Assembly (NCBI GenBank): GCA_024743405.1
Contig: JANSWP010000036.1
Location: forward strand, 1-62,855
Source of the DNA: Bacteroidota bacterium
Lineage (GTDB): Bacteria; Bacteroidota; Bacteroidia; Chitinophagales; Saprospiraceae
DNA length: 62,855 nt
Reading direction: 5' to 3'
The notes under the pieces are model-generated. The model searched no databases and was not told the origin of the DNA. It was given only the letters and a program-made list of their open reading frames with translations. Positions within the stretch are counted from its first letter, which is position 1. Every line of letters begins with the position of its first letter. Positions 62,722 to 62,855 of this stretch are shown here, piece by piece. Made by a program: the position numbers and the translations under genes.

Positions 62722-62855
62722 CGATACGCAAAAAGAAGAAATCAAGCCGAACATCAGAATTAACAGACTTTGAACAGACACAGCCACGACCACGACCACC
62801 ACCGCAACCGGGACCGGAACCACAACCACAACCACAGCCACGGACGCAGACCGAC
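62641..62855. other. T-depleted terminal segment, probable assembly or sequencing artefact
   Basis: T per 60 bases falls from 17 (62581-62640) to 13, 5 and 4, then 0 in the last 35. The final 84 bases (62772-62855) contain no T at all and consist of AC-rich runs such as CCACGACCACGACC and CCACAACCACAACC. Protein similarity to SulP fades at the same place. Nothing here should be annotated as genuine. Confidence 0.75.

Noticed and set aside
62659-62841. Minus-strand frame rich in V/A (VVVVVPVPVAVVVVV-like) at the window end
   Set aside because: It is a translation of the T-less, AC-rich terminal segment, which is probably an artefact.

Overview
This is an AT-rich stretch of a Bacteroidota chromosome. 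The evidence for the phylum is two very large secreted proteins with type IX secretion (T9SS) C-terminal domains, SprB-like and PKD-like repeats, TonB-dependent receptors with carboxypeptidase-regulatory or STN front domains, a DUF4249 lipoprotein, the lptD / amidase / MCE gene neighbourhood, and promoters of the TTTG-N20-TAnnTTTG type. The repeat-rich adhesins and long intergenic palindromes would suit the Saprospiria/Chitinophagia side of the phylum, but that placement is inference. No rRNA, tRNA or CRISPR array was seen.

Layout. 0.5-4.7 kb: Fe-S carrier, NADP isocitrate dehydrogenase, a lipoprotein, ruvB and an ArsR-type regulator. 5.0-10.7 kb (minus strand): an outer-membrane operon of TonB receptor, DUF4249 lipoprotein and MG2-like protein. 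10.8-17 kb: a secreted zinc phospholipase/nuclease-like enzyme, a multidomain T9SS protein and an orphan ParA. 17.9-25.4 kb: radA, a YgiB/YgiC-like pair, a two-domain sulfurtransferase, a secreted C1 peptidase and a barrel protein. 25.5-31.5 kb: IS1-family debris beside an envelope block (lptD, divergent amidase-SPOR, MCE/MlaD). 32.0-40.5 kb: a 51-aa minus-strand reading frame with its own terminator, a TMTC-like GT-C/TPR protein, an apparently highly expressed lipoprotein, a beta-barrel receptor and a CBS-pair gene behind a structured leader. 40.5-44.8 kb: a choline-type Na+ symporter divergent from phosphatidylcholine synthase, then two GNATs and a VOC protein. 45.2-54.7 kb: a 1731-aa PKD/SprB adhesin, a Tat-type Gfo/Idh lipoprotein, a GH20 hexosaminidase and two membrane proteins. 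54.8-59.0 kb: a probable metal (zinc?) uptake locus. 59-62.7 kb: SemiSWEET, a variant pyruvate kinase and a SulP transporter that breaks down in a corrupted-looking end.

The most unusual content is between the genes. At least nine complete and several half copies of long nested palindromes share one internal core (consensus near GGCAAAAAACACAGG, a variable hairpin, then GCGAGTATTTTTAACG). Each subfamily carries different terminal arms. The inner hairpin changes sequence on both sides from copy to copy, which suggests that the folded shape is being kept. The second strong candidate is the leader at 39891-40023, which has two copies of AGGTGTTC, an upstream complement, and a hairpin with a U-tract just before the CBS gene, an architecture expected of an attenuator or riboswitch.

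The last ~200 bases lose T progressively (17, 13, 5, 4 per 60 bases, then 0 in 35). They probably do not represent real genome sequence.
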